This document shows positions 24,588-31,834 of a stretch of DNA of 34,787 bases, piece by piece. How positions within the stretch are numbered: position 1 is the stretch's first letter; the number at the start of each line of letters is the position of its first letter. This DNA is from JAVBLQ01 sp031553435 (GTDB taxonomy: Bacteria; Bacteroidota; Bacteroidia; Bacteroidales; Azobacteroidaceae), in assembly GCA_031553435.1 (NCBI GenBank), contig JAVBLQ010000046.1:1-34787 (forward strand), written 5' to 3'. A program made the position numbers and the translations under genes. Under the pieces are notes generated by a model. It saw only the letters and a list, made by a program, of their open reading frames with translations, was not told where the DNA came from and searched no databases.

Positions 24588-24610
24588 TAATACTGAGTCT
24601 CGTATACCGT

Positions 24611-24684
24611 CGGGGTACCAGGATTCGAACCTGGGACCCCCTGCTCCCAAAGCAGGTGCGCTAGCCGGGCTGCGCTACACCCCG
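24611..24684 (-). tRNA. tRNA-Pro (anticodon TGG)
   Basis: On the minus strand the sequence begins CGGGGTGTAGCGCAGCCCGG and folds as a full cloverleaf. The acceptor stem is CGGGGTG/TACCCCG, the anticodon stem CCTGC/GCAGG has loop TTTGGGA, and the T arm contains GGTTCGAATCC. The C at the first position is typical for bacterial tRNA-Pro. Anticodon TGG reads CCN proline codons. It is transcribed away from the prolyl-tRNA synthetase gene, whose start is 100 bases upstream. Confidence 0.93.
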
Positions 24685-24702
24685 ATTGCTGTTTTGCGAG
24701 TG

Positions 24703-24710
24703 CAAAGGTA
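24703..24710 (-). promoter_or_regulatory. Promoter -7 box (TACCTTTG) for tRNA-Pro
   Basis: The reverse complement of 24703-24710 is TACCTTTG, matching TAnnTTTG, 19 bases upstream of the mature tRNA 5' end. Confidence 0.55.
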
Positions 24711-24742
24711 ATCTTTTTTTTACATATTCAAAATATTTCGCG

Positions 24743-24750
24743 TATATTTG
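24743..24750 (+). promoter_or_regulatory. Promoter -7 box (TATATTTG) for proS
   Basis: TATATTTG matches TAnnTTTG and lies 33 bases upstream of the proS ATG at 24784. That gives a short leader of about 28 bases, too short for a T-box element. Confidence 0.55.
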
Positions 24751-24783
24751 TTGCAATTTTTTTACAATCTTAGAAATTCAGAT

Positions 24784-26265
24784 ATGGCAAAAGAGCTTAA
24801 AGAACTTACTTCCAGGGAAGAAAACTACTCTCAATGGTATAACGACTTAGTGATTAAAGCTGATTTGGCAGAAAATTCTGCCGTACGCGGTTGCATGGTT
24901 ATCAAACCTTATGGTTATGCCATTTGGGAAAAAATGCAAAGACAATTAGATGATATGTTCAAAGCGACGGGACATGTCAATGCTTACTTTCCTTTATTCA
25001 TTCCTAAATCATTTTTAAGCAAAGAAGCCGACCATGTGGAAGGTTTTGCAAAAGAATGTGCCGTTGTAACTCACTACAGGCTAAAAAACGATCCCAATGG
25101 CAAAGGTGTTGTTGTGGATCCTGAAGCAAAATTGGAAGAAGAATTAATTGTTCGCCCCACTTCGGAAACCATTATCTGGAATACTTATAAAAACTGGATC
25201 CAATCATACCGGGATCTTCCTATTTTGTGTAATCAATGGGCTAATGTGGTTCGCTGGGAAATGCGTACCCGTTTGTTTTTAAGAACCGCAGAATTTCTCT
25301 GGCAAGAAGGCCATACGGCACATGCCACACGCGAAGAAGCTCTGGAAGAAACCGAGAAAATGCTGAACGTATATGCTGAATTTGCAGAAAAATACATGGC
25401 AATGCCTGTGATAAAAGGCATCAAATCGGCTAACGAACGTTTTGCCGGAGCTTTGGAAACTTATTGTATAGAGGCGTTAATGCAAGATGGAAAAGCTTTA
25501 CAAGCCGGAACATCTCACTTCCTCGGACAAAATTTTGCCAAAGCATTCGACGTACAATTTTCTGATAAAGAAGGAAAAAGAGATTATGTATGGGCAACTT
25601 CCTGGGGAGTTTCAACCCGTTTGATGGGAGCTCTGATCATGTCTCATTCGGATGATAATGGATTGGTTCTTCCTCCAAAACTGGCTCCATATCAAGTTGT
25701 TATTGTTCCTATTTATAAAAATGAAGAGCAATTGAACCAGATCAATCAAAAGGTCAACACGATTACAGAGAAACTAAAAAATCTCAGCATATCTTTTAAA
25801 TATGATAATGCCGACAACAAAAAACCGGGATGGAAATTTGCCGAATATGAATTGAAAGGAGTTCCTGTTCGTTTGGCTATGGGAGGTCGTGATCTGGAAA
25901 ACAATACGATTGAAGTTGCCCGTCGCGATACACTTGAAAAAGAAACCGTTTCTTGTGAAAATATTGAATTCTACATTCAGGAACTTTTAGAAAAAATCCA
26001 GGAAAATATATACAAGAAAGCTTTTGATTATCGTTTAAAAAATATTATTTCTGTTGATTCATATGATGAATTCAAGGAAAAAATCGAAGAAGGCGGATTT
26101 ATCCTGGCGCATTGGGACGGAACCCCCGAAACAGAAGAAAAAGTAAAAGAAGAAACCAAAGCAACCATTCGTTGTATTCCTCTGGAAGGGGATAAAACTC
26201 CGGGAAAATGTATGGTAACAGGTAAACCTTCGGCTCAAAGGGTAATTTTTGCCAGAGCATACTAA
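24784..26265 (+). CDS. proS: Prolyl-tRNA synthetase, short archaeal/eukaryote-like (type 3)
   Basis: The 493-residue enzyme charges tRNA-Pro. Start chosen at the ATG at 24784 (MAKELKELTSREENYSQWYN), the usual N-terminus; upstream in-frame sequence lies within the promoter. Class II motifs are visible: GYAIWEKMQ (motif 1 area), VVRWEMRTRLFLRTAEFLWQEGHTAH (motif 2), and TSWGVSTRLMGALIMSHSDDNGLVLPP (motif 3). An anticodon-binding domain follows (APYQVVIVPIY onward, about 300-390). The C-terminal extra domain ends in VIFARAY with the terminal tyrosine typical of this class. It lacks the bacterial editing (INS) domain, as expected for type 3. It is divergent from its own substrate, tRNA-Pro(TGG). 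Confidence 0.95.
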   Translation: MAKELKELTSREENYSQWYNDLVIKADLAENSAVRGCMVIKPYGYAIWEKMQRQLDDMFKATGHVNAYFPLFIPKSFLSKEADHVEGFAKECAVVTHYRLKNDPNGKGVVVDPEAKLEEELIVRPTSETIIWNTYKNWIQSYRDLPILCNQWANVVRWEMRTRLFLRTAEFLWQEGHTAHATREEALEETEKMLNVYAEFAEKYMAMPVIKGIKSANERFAGALETYCIEALMQDGKALQAGTSHFLGQNFAKAFDVQFSDKEGKRDYVWATSWGVSTRLMGALIMSHSDDNGLVLPPKLAPYQVVIVPIYKNEEQLNQINQKVNTITEKLKNLSISFKYDNADNKKPGWKFAEYELKGVPVRLAMGGRDLENNTIEVARRDTLEKETVSCENIEFYIQELLEKIQENIYKKAFDYRLKNIISVDSYDEFKEKIEEGGFILAHWDGTPETEEKVKEETKATIRCIPLEGDKTPGKCMVTGKPSAQRVIFARAY

Positions 26266-26272
26266 GATCCTT

Positions 26273-26371
26273 GTGAATGGTGAAGTTCGCTTTGCTCACC
26301 GTGAATGATGAATAGAGTTTGGAATCTACAATTCACATGGAGCGGAGCGATTTTCACATTTCACTATTCAC
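26273..26371. repeat. Inverted repeat between convergent proS and mscS-like genes
   Basis: GTGAATGGTGAA (26273-26284) pairs with TTCACTATTCAC (26360-26371) with one mismatch. Inner words TTCGCTTTGCTC and GAGCGGAGCGA add to the fold. It resembles the 184-286 repeat (GGTGAAGGTCGCTGCGCTC). The right arm includes the last codons and stop of the mscS-like gene. It may serve as a two-way terminator. Confidence 0.6.
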
Positions 26372-26855
26372 ATACCCCTACTGCTTTTTGCAATAACAAA
26401 GAATTTGGAAAAACATAAAGTTCCCCATCTCTGCTTCTCAGGTGAGTGTAAAATGTGTGAATATTTTCAACTTTGACTTCCATCGGAAAATCTTTATCCA
26501 GTATTTTGATATAATCTCCAACTTTGAACGGGGAAGTGAAAAATATGATCATTCCGGCAGTGATATTGCTCAAAATCGACCATTGTGCAAACAAAGCAAC
26601 ACCTATAACTGCAAATATGGAAGAAAGAGCAACCCATAAATTGCGCGGATCAACACCCCAAATGACAATCAGGATAATGATCCCGGTTATATTAATTAAA
26701 ATCGAACAAACCCGGATAATCTGTTCCGTTCGTGTCTCCAGTTTTTCATTCAAAGTTGCAAACTTGCGAATCACCTTTCCTACCATAAAACGGGAAACAA
26801 TAGTAAGAAAGACAGCACACACCGAAATAATAATTTGAGGAAGATATGTTGTCAT
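26364..26855 (-). CDS. Small MscS-family mechanosensitive channel protein
   Basis: The 163-residue protein has three hydrophobic segments (about 6-22, 48-66, 73-93) followed by the MscS beta-domain start: QWSILSNITAGMIIFFTSPFKVGDYIKIL and VENIHTFYTHLRSRDGELYVFPNSLLL. This is a minimal MscS core without the long C-terminal cage. It should be an inner-membrane channel opening under osmotic shock. The TATCTTTG promoter box on the minus strand (26863-26870) is only about 8 bases from the ATG, so the mRNA may be nearly leaderless. The 3' end lies inside a repeat arm. Confidence 0.85.
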   Translation of the reverse strand: MTTYLPQIIISVCAVFLTIVSRFMVGKVIRKFATLNEKLETRTEQIIRVCSILINITGIIILIVIWGVDPRNLWVALSSIFAVIGVALFAQWSILSNITAGMIIFFTSPFKVGDYIKILDKDFPMEVKVENIHTFYTHLRSRDGELYVFPNSLLLQKAVGVCE

Positions 26856-26862
26856 GATGCCT

Positions 26863-26870
26863 CAAAGATA
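26863..26870 (-). promoter_or_regulatory. Promoter -7 box (TATCTTTG) abutting the mscS-like start codon
   Basis: The reverse complement of 26863-26870 is TATCTTTG. The ATG is at 26855, leaving at most 2-4 bases of leader if transcription starts about five bases after the box, as it appears to for the SRP RNA. Confidence 0.4.
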
Positions 26871-26981
26871 ATTAAAAGTGAAGAATTAAGAACTAAGAGT
26901 GAAGAATTAAAATTGACTCTGTCAATTTATCTTATTCGTGCGCAAGCCAATTCTTCATTCTTCATTTTTAATTCTTAATTC
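26871..26981. repeat. Interspersed palindromic element, copy A (core CGTGCGCAAGC)
   Basis: The arms are built from TAAGAGTGAAGAATTA (26894-26909 on the left) and its complement words TTCTTCATTCTTCATTTTTAATTCTTAATT split over 26951-26980 on the right, around a core CGTGCGCAAGC at 26937-26947. The same core in reverse orientation and the same arm word occur at 29769-29857. The right arm contains the stop codon of dprA. Confidence 0.65.
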
Positions 26982-28090
26982 AATTTATACATTCCCCCCG
27001 GCATCGCCCTCACAACCCCATCCATTTCCAATTCGAATAAAAGAACGGAAAGTTTACTGATAGGCATATTAGTCTCAATACCAAGCAAATTCAAGTGCAT
27101 ACTTTCTGTTTGACTCAGCAAATCTACTATCAACTGAGCTTCAGGATTTAATTCCACAAATAAAGTCCGTTGAACGGGAGGTTGAGATTTCTTTTCTTTC
27201 TCAGTTTTCCAACACATTTCAGCTAAAAGATCTTCTGCATTTTCAATCAGAACGGCTTTTTTGTTTTTAATCAGATGATTACAACCTTGAGAAAAAGAAT
27301 CTGTGACTTTTCCCGGAACAGCAAATACATCTTTATTATAAGAATCTGCAATGTTCGCAGTAATTAATGCGCCTCCTTTTTGGGCCGACTCAACGACAAT
27401 AGTACAATCGGATATACCGGCGACAATGCGATTTCGTTTGACGAAATTTTGCCTGTCGGGATTTGTTCCTGAAATAAAGTCTGTGAGAAGTCCGCCTTTT
27501 TCCAACATTTCAATGGCTGTTGACCGGTGCGGAAAAGGATAGATCCGGTCCAAACCATGAGCCAGAACTGCAACTGTACCTAATTTTTCACGTAATGCAG
27601 CTTTATGTGCAATGATATCGATTCCGTAGGCAAGTCCGCTGATAATGAGGATGTCAGGAAATTTTTCAGCCAGATCATGGATTAATTTATCAGAAATTTC
27701 TCTACCGTAGCCGGTTGCATGCCGGGTTCCGACAACACTTACCACTTTAGGTCCATTAAAATCTACATTTCCCTTAAAATAAAGCATTACCGGAGAATCC
27801 ACACATTCTTTGAATCGTTGGGGATAATCATGATCGGTAATAAAAAGAGGTTTTATCCCGTTTTTTTCGATAAACTCAACTTCTTTTTCTGCCAAACGAA
27901 GAACCTCCGGCTTACGTATTTCTTCAATGACACGGGTAGTAATTCCGGGAATCCGTTCTAATATCCTGGCTTTCTCTTTGAAAAGCTGTTCAACATTATC
28001 AAATTTTTCAATGATTTGTTTGGCAGTAATATCGCCGATCCCCTTGATCAAAGTCAAAGCTATCTGATAAATAAGATTTTGGCTCAACAT
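26975..28090 (-). CDS. dprA: DNA-processing protein DprA
   Basis: The 371-residue protein binds single-stranded DNA and loads RecA during natural transformation. An N-terminal helix-hairpin-helix/SAM-like part (ALTLIKGIGDITAKQIIEKF, about 11-30) precedes the Rossmann-like core (about 80-290). The core includes YPQRFKECVDSPVMLYFKG, SVVGTRHATGYG, ISGLAYGIDIIAHKAAL, AVLAHGLDRIYPFPHR, RNRIVAGISDCTIVVESAQKGGALITA and AVPGKV. A C-terminal winged helix (about 310-371, LLGIETNMPISKLSVLLFELEM) is typical of the longer DprA form. Its stop lies in a repeat element. The GNAT gene upstream ends 34 bases away. Confidence 0.95.
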   Translation of the reverse strand: MLSQNLIYQIALTLIKGIGDITAKQIIEKFDNVEQLFKEKARILERIPGITTRVIEEIRKPEVLRLAEKEVEFIEKNGIKPLFITDHDYPQRFKECVDSPVMLYFKGNVDFNGPKVVSVVGTRHATGYGREISDKLIHDLAEKFPDILIISGLAYGIDIIAHKAALREKLGTVAVLAHGLDRIYPFPHRSTAIEMLEKGGLLTDFISGTNPDRQNFVKRNRIVAGISDCTIVVESAQKGGALITANIADSYNKDVFAVPGKVTDSFSQGCNHLIKNKKAVLIENAEDLLAEMCWKTEKEKKSQPPVQRTLFVELNPEAQLIVDLLSQTESMHLNLLGIETNMPISKLSVLLFELEMDGVVRAMPGGMYKLN

Positions 28091-28124
28091 TTTTTTAAAG
28101 TTTTAAGTTATACGTTTTAAGTTT

Positions 28125-28628
28125 TCATATTTTTTTGCTCATAATATAATCCGTCATATAAAATCCGTGACCGATATGGAAATCGCCTTCACTTTCTATT
28201 GTAAAACCTTGTTTTTGATAAAAATAACAGGCTTTTGTGTTATAACGATTAACATTCAGACTGAGCGTTACCTCTTTATCTTTCTTAATTAATCCGGATG
28301 CTTTGTCGATCAGAAAACAACCCAATCCGCCACCTTGTTTATCTGGCAGAATATAGATTTTTTGAAGATGATAATGATATTCGTCTCTTTTTTCAATCGA
28401 CATATAAGCGACCGGATTTTCCCCTTCATAGGCAATATAAAAAGTGTGACCGGAATTCATTTGATTTTCCAAAGAAGGAATAGCATACATCCATTCGAAC
28501 ATCCATGTTAATTGTTCAGGAGAAAGAATTCCTCCATAAGTTGGTTCCCAAATTTGAGAAGCAAGAGACCGGATCAATGAACAATCTGCTAAAGTTGCTT
28601 TTCTGACATGATATTTGGACAATTCCAT
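28125..28628 (-). CDS. GNAT-family N-acetyltransferase
   Basis: The 167-residue protein has the GNAT fold: an N-terminal YHVRKATLADCSLIRSLA, strand HTFYIAYEGENPVAYMSIE, and acetyl-CoA pyrophosphate loop IYILPDKQGGGLGCFLIDKA (Q/R-x-x-G-x-G variant QGGGLG). It ends with NVNRYNTKACYFYQKQGFTIE, typical of motif B. Substrate unknown; it could acetylate a small molecule, a peptide or a protein N-terminus. The 34 bases to dprA contain GTTTTAAGTT twice. Confidence 0.88.
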   Translation of the reverse strand: MELSKYHVRKATLADCSLIRSLASQIWEPTYGGILSPEQLTWMFEWMYAIPSLENQMNSGHTFYIAYEGENPVAYMSIEKRDEYHYHLQKIYILPDKQGGGLGCFLIDKASGLIKKDKEVTLSLNVNRYNTKACYFYQKQGFTIESEGDFHIGHGFYMTDYIMSKKI

Positions 28629-28714
28629 ATCGAAAAAATTATAGATAAAATTACAGAACGCGAAGTTATATAAAATTCTTCACTATTCACTCTTCACTCT
28701 TCAGTCAAAAGTAT

Positions 28715-28722
28715 TATCTTTG
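28715..28722 (+). promoter_or_regulatory. Promoter -7 box (TATCTTTG) for pheS
   Basis: TATCTTTG matches TAnnTTTG and lies 27 bases before the pheS ATG. The upstream DNA at about 28674-28703 carries half a repeat arm (TTCTTCACTATTCACTCTTC). Confidence 0.55.
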
Positions 28723-28748
28723 CCGCTTTAAGAAAGAAAGGCATATAT

Positions 28749-29768
28749 ATGATTAATAAAATCAATCAATTATTGACGGAAATAGATACTTTGAAAGCTA
28801 AAAGTCACGATGAACTGGAAGCATTACGTATCAAATATTTGAGTAAAAAAGGAGAAATTTCTTCTTTGATGAATGATTTCAGGAATGTAGCTGCAGAAGA
28901 AAAAAAGGAATTAGGGCAACGCCTGAATGATCTTAAAAACAAGGCTCAGGAGAAAATCAATGAGCTCAAAGCCGAATTTGAAAATCGTTCTTCAAATGAT
29001 GCCGATGTTGATCTCACCCGTACATCATATCCTTACAAAGTAGGAACCCGTCATCCGCTTTCTATTGTTAAAAAAGAGATATGCAGCATATTCAATCGTT
29101 TAGGTTTCAGCATTGCTGAAGGTCCGGAGGTCGAAGATGATTGGCATGTTTTTTCTTCCCTGAACTTTGCCGACGATCATCCGGCAAGAGATATGCAGGA
29201 TACATTTTTTATTTCGCATAATCCCGAAGTGTTACTTCGCACCCATACTTCTTCCGTACAAACACGTGTGATGGAGAAAACACAACCTCCTATCCGTATT
29301 ATTTGTCCTGGAAGAGTTTACAGAAACGAAGCGATTTCGTATCGCGCCCATTGCTTTTTCCATCAGGTCGAAGCTTTGTATATAGATAAAAATGTTTCGT
29401 TTGCCGATTTAAGACAAACGTTGTTGTTTTTCGCAAAAGAAATGTTCGGGGCGGATACCAAAATCCGTTTGCGTCCTTCATTTTTCCCGTTCACGGAACC
29501 CAGTGCCGAAATGGACATCAGCTGTAATCTTTGCGGAGGAAAAGGTTGTCCGTTCTGTAAACACACCGGTTGGGTCGAAATCCTCGGTTGCGGTATGGTA
29601 GATCCGAATGTACTGGAAAACTGTGGCATCGATAGTAAAACATATACCGGCTTTGCTTTGGGAATGGGAATCGAACGAATCACCAATCTCAAATACCAGG
29701 TCAAAGACTTACGATTATTTTCAGAAAACGATGTGAGATTTTTGAGGCAGTTTGAAGCAGCATACTAA
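28749..29768 (+). CDS. pheS: Phenylalanyl-tRNA synthetase alpha subunit
   Basis: The 339-residue protein is the catalytic alpha chain of the (alpha-beta)2 enzyme. The N-terminal coiled coil (about 1-85: LEALRIKYLSKKGEISSLM) binds tRNA. Class II motifs: HPLSIVKKEI and GFSIAEGPEVEDDWHVFSSLN (motif 1 area), GRVYRNEAISYRAHCFFHQVE (motif 2), GFALGMGIERITNLKY (motif 3). A cysteine-rich stretch CNLCGGKGCPFCKHTGW precedes motif 3, as in many Bacteroidota PheS proteins, and may bind zinc. No pheT is adjacent, so the two subunits are encoded apart. Confidence 0.96.
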   Translation: MINKINQLLTEIDTLKAKSHDELEALRIKYLSKKGEISSLMNDFRNVAAEEKKELGQRLNDLKNKAQEKINELKAEFENRSSNDADVDLTRTSYPYKVGTRHPLSIVKKEICSIFNRLGFSIAEGPEVEDDWHVFSSLNFADDHPARDMQDTFFISHNPEVLLRTHTSSVQTRVMEKTQPPIRIICPGRVYRNEAISYRAHCFFHQVEALYIDKNVSFADLRQTLLFFAKEMFGADTKIRLRPSFFPFTEPSAEMDISCNLCGGKGCPFCKHTGWVEILGCGMVDPNVLENCGIDSKTYTGFALGMGIERITNLKYQVKDLRLFSENDVRFLRQFEAAY

Positions 29769-29857
29769 TAAATTAAAAATTAAGAGTGAAGAATTAAGAA
29801 TTAGCTTGCGCACGATAAATTTTAATTCTTCACTCTTAGTTTTTAATTCTTAATTTG
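29769..29857. repeat. Interspersed palindromic element, copy B (core GCTTGCGCACG)
   Basis: TAAGAGTGAAGAATTA (29781-29796) pairs perfectly over 16 bases with TAATTCTTCACTCTTA (29823-29838). Between the arms is GCTTGCGCACGATAAA (29804-29819), the reverse complement of the core in copy A. Outer words AATTAAAAATT and TTTTTAATTCTTAATT extend the fold. It fills the space between pheS and nth. Confidence 0.7.
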
Positions 29858-29864
29858 AAAAAGG

Positions 29865-30515
29865 GTGACTAAAAAAGAACAATACAACGGTGTTATTTCC
29901 TGGTTCGAAGCCAATGTACCTGTTGCCGAAACAGAATTGGAATACGACAATCCCTTTCATCTGTTGATTGCTGTTATCTTATCGGCTCAATGTACGGATA
30001 AAAGGGTAAATACGGTTACTCCTCCCCTTTTCGAAGCCTTTCCTACTCCCGAATCACTGGCGGCATCCAATCCTGATACAGTATTCGAATATATCAAATC
30101 TGTTTCGTATCCGAATAATAAGTCTAAACATCTGGTAGGAATGGCCAGGATGTTGATCTCCGATTTCAATGGTGTTGTTCCTTCTGAAATTGATGAACTT
30201 GTTAAACTTCCGGGGGTCGGCAGAAAGACTGCCAATGTCATTGCTTCCGTTGTCTATAAAAAGCCTGCGATGGCTGTAGATACACATGTATTTCGTGTAG
30301 CCAACCGGATCGGACTAACCAATAACTCAAAAAGTCCCTTACAAACGGAACGAGAATTGGTAAAAAACATTCCAGATAAGTTACTTCCTATTGCACACCA
30401 TTGGCTCATTCTTCATGGGAGATATGTTTGCATAGCTCGTAAACCCAAGTGTGAAATTTGTGGATTGAAACCTTGGTGTAATTACTTTTTGACGAATCCG
30501 CATAATAATTGTTGA
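29865..30515 (+). CDS. nth: Endonuclease III, DNA glycosylase/AP lyase
   Basis: The 216-residue enzyme removes oxidised pyrimidines. It starts with GTG at 29865 (MTKKEQYNGV); a stop lies in frame at 29856, so no earlier start exists. Signatures: helix-hairpin-helix LPGVGRKTANV with the catalytic lysine, VDTHVFRV with the catalytic aspartate, and the C-terminal [4Fe-4S] set C-x6-C-x2-C-x5-C (CIARKPKCEICGLKPWC). No promoter box is evident between the repeat element and the GTG, so it may depend on read-through from pheS or on a promoter within the repeat. Confidence 0.95.
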   Translation: MTKKEQYNGVISWFEANVPVAETELEYDNPFHLLIAVILSAQCTDKRVNTVTPPLFEAFPTPESLAASNPDTVFEYIKSVSYPNNKSKHLVGMARMLISDFNGVVPSEIDELVKLPGVGRKTANVIASVVYKKPAMAVDTHVFRVANRIGLTNNSKSPLQTERELVKNIPDKLLPIAHHWLILHGRYVCIARKPKCEICGLKPWCNYFLTNPHNNC

Positions 30516-30572
30516 AGGTTGAAGGTTTAAGACCAAACAATTAAACTTTATAAACTCCCAACAACAATTGCT

Positions 30573-31310
30573 CTAATCAAAAATACTCTGCAATATTTCC
30601 AGCGATTTCAGTTCCATCAAACTGGAAAAATGAACCCGGTAGTATTCCAATATACGATGAATAATATTTACTCTTTCCTGCCGGTTAAACGTAAACGCCG
30701 ACATATTTTCATAATCCATCCTTAACAACAAACGAAAATATCTACTATCGCCAGGAGATAAAAAATTGGGATGATTAGGTTTGATCCGAACAAAAATTCC
30801 ATGTCGCATATCAAAAAATGAATTTTCCACATAATCTTCCGTATTCGGATAAAATCCCAAAAAAGAACTTAAACGGATCATAAAAACCAGGTGAAAATTG
30901 GCAATTCCTTTCTCTGCCAAATCCAATATCTGTAATGATTGGCAAACAAAATTGAAAAGCAACTGATTGGGTTGTTCATCCCGAAGTATCTTGTACATAA
31001 ACTCCGCAAGAAACATGACCATCGGCATCTTGACCGGATCAAACAGAATACTTGAAAAAAGCAATGCGTGTTTAGCTTCTTTTATTTTTTGAATTTCCCG
31101 TAAATTCTGATGCTCAACTTCCATTTCAAGTATAGCAAAAGGATAAAATAAAGATGATGGAAATTTTTGCTTTTTGCCCGAAGATTTAGGAACAAGATAA
31201 GACACCCTGCCAAAATTCTCCGTATATATGTGGATTATTTTGTGATGATCACTATAGTTAATCGAATGAAGGACAATGCCCCGGATTTTATGCAACATAT
31301 GTTGATTCAT
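30573..31310 (-). CDS. recO: DNA repair protein RecO
   Basis: The 245-residue protein has an N-terminal OB fold (about 5-80: KIRGIVLHSINYSDHHKIIHIYTENFGRVSYLVP) and a helical C-terminal domain (about 85-240). This matches Bacteroidota RecO, which with RecR loads RecA on SSB-coated DNA. The second domain keeps hydrophobic helices such as KMPMVMFLAEFMYKILR and FHLVFMIRLSSFLGFYPN. The zinc cysteines known from some RecO proteins are absent. The start could also be the Met at 31298. A TATCTTTG box at 31321-31328 on the minus strand gives a very short leader. recO lies convergent to nth, so both neighbours are repair genes. Confidence 0.85.
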   Translation of the reverse strand: MNQHMLHKIRGIVLHSINYSDHHKIIHIYTENFGRVSYLVPKSSGKKQKFPSSLFYPFAILEMEVEHQNLREIQKIKEAKHALLFSSILFDPVKMPMVMFLAEFMYKILRDEQPNQLLFNFVCQSLQILDLAEKGIANFHLVFMIRLSSFLGFYPNTEDYVENSFFDMRHGIFVRIKPNHPNFLSPGDSRYFRLLLRMDYENMSAFTFNRQERVNIIHRILEYYRVHFSSLMELKSLEILQSIFD

Positions 31311-31320
31311 TAATCATCAA

Positions 31321-31328
31321 CAAAGATA
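31321..31328 (-). promoter_or_regulatory. Promoter -7 box (TATCTTTG) for recO
   Basis: The reverse complement of 31321-31328 is TATCTTTG. It lies about 10 bases before the first recO ATG (31310) and 22 before the second (31298). Confidence 0.45.
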
Positions 31329-31435
31329 CTATGTTCTAATTGAAAATTGAAAGTTATCTTCGCAGTAAAAAAAATCATCACCCATAAAATATTTTTTCGT
31401 TTCATTTGTCTGCATAAATAGAAGTAATATTAAAG

Positions 31436-31834
31436 ATGAAAATTATGAAAAAAATGAGATTTTTAATGCCTGTCTGGTTCTTATTGATGGTGGCGGGTTT
31501 TAGTTTTGCAGTTATGTTATTGTGGAATTGGTTGATGCCGGCAATATTCGGACTGATCACGATTAGTTTTTGGCAGGCTATGGGTTTACTTGTTCTTGCA
31601 CGCATTTTAATTGGTGGTTTCGGCATACATAAAATGATGCGTGGAGGAATAATGCACAGAATGCACCAGCACAATCCTATTCATGAAAAATGGATGAAGA
31701 TGAGTCCTGAAGAACGGATGGAATTTATCAACAAAAGACGTAAACACATGCATAGAGGCCCATTTGGCAGACATGACTTCTTCGGAGCACATGACTTTGA
31801 AAATAATGACAATTCCACAAAAGATAATGAATAA
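31436..31834 (+). CDS. His/Met-rich membrane protein preceding an ECF sigma factor
   Basis: The 132-residue protein has two hydrophobic segments (about 8-30 and 36-60), then a positively charged, metal-ligand-rich tail with MHRMHQHNPIHEKWMKM, SPEERMEFINKRRKHMHRG and RHDFFGAHDF. The MSPEERMEF..KRRK segment recalls the helices of CpxP/Spy-like or heavy-metal-sensor proteins, but similarity is slight. Its last eight bases overlap the sigma factor's ATG at 31827, implying translational coupling. It might act as a membrane partner or anti-sigma-like sensor of the sigma factor, possibly for metals; this is inference. A Met at 31445 is an alternative start. Confidence 0.65.
   Translation: MKIMKKMRFLMPVWFLLMVAGFSFAVMLLWNWLMPAIFGLITISFWQAMGLLVLARILIGGFGIHKMMRGGIMHRMHQHNPIHEKWMKMSPEERMEFINKRRKHMHRGPFGRHDFFGAHDFENNDNSTKDNE

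Noticed and set aside
24685..24783. T-box leader before proS
   Set aside because: The gap is 99 bases, shared with a divergent promoter; the predicted leader is about 28 bases and no T-box sequence is seen.
31402..31674. Minus-strand open frame opposite the His/Met-rich protein
   Set aside because: Shadow frame; composition is the complement of a membrane segment, and there is no promoter or family match.
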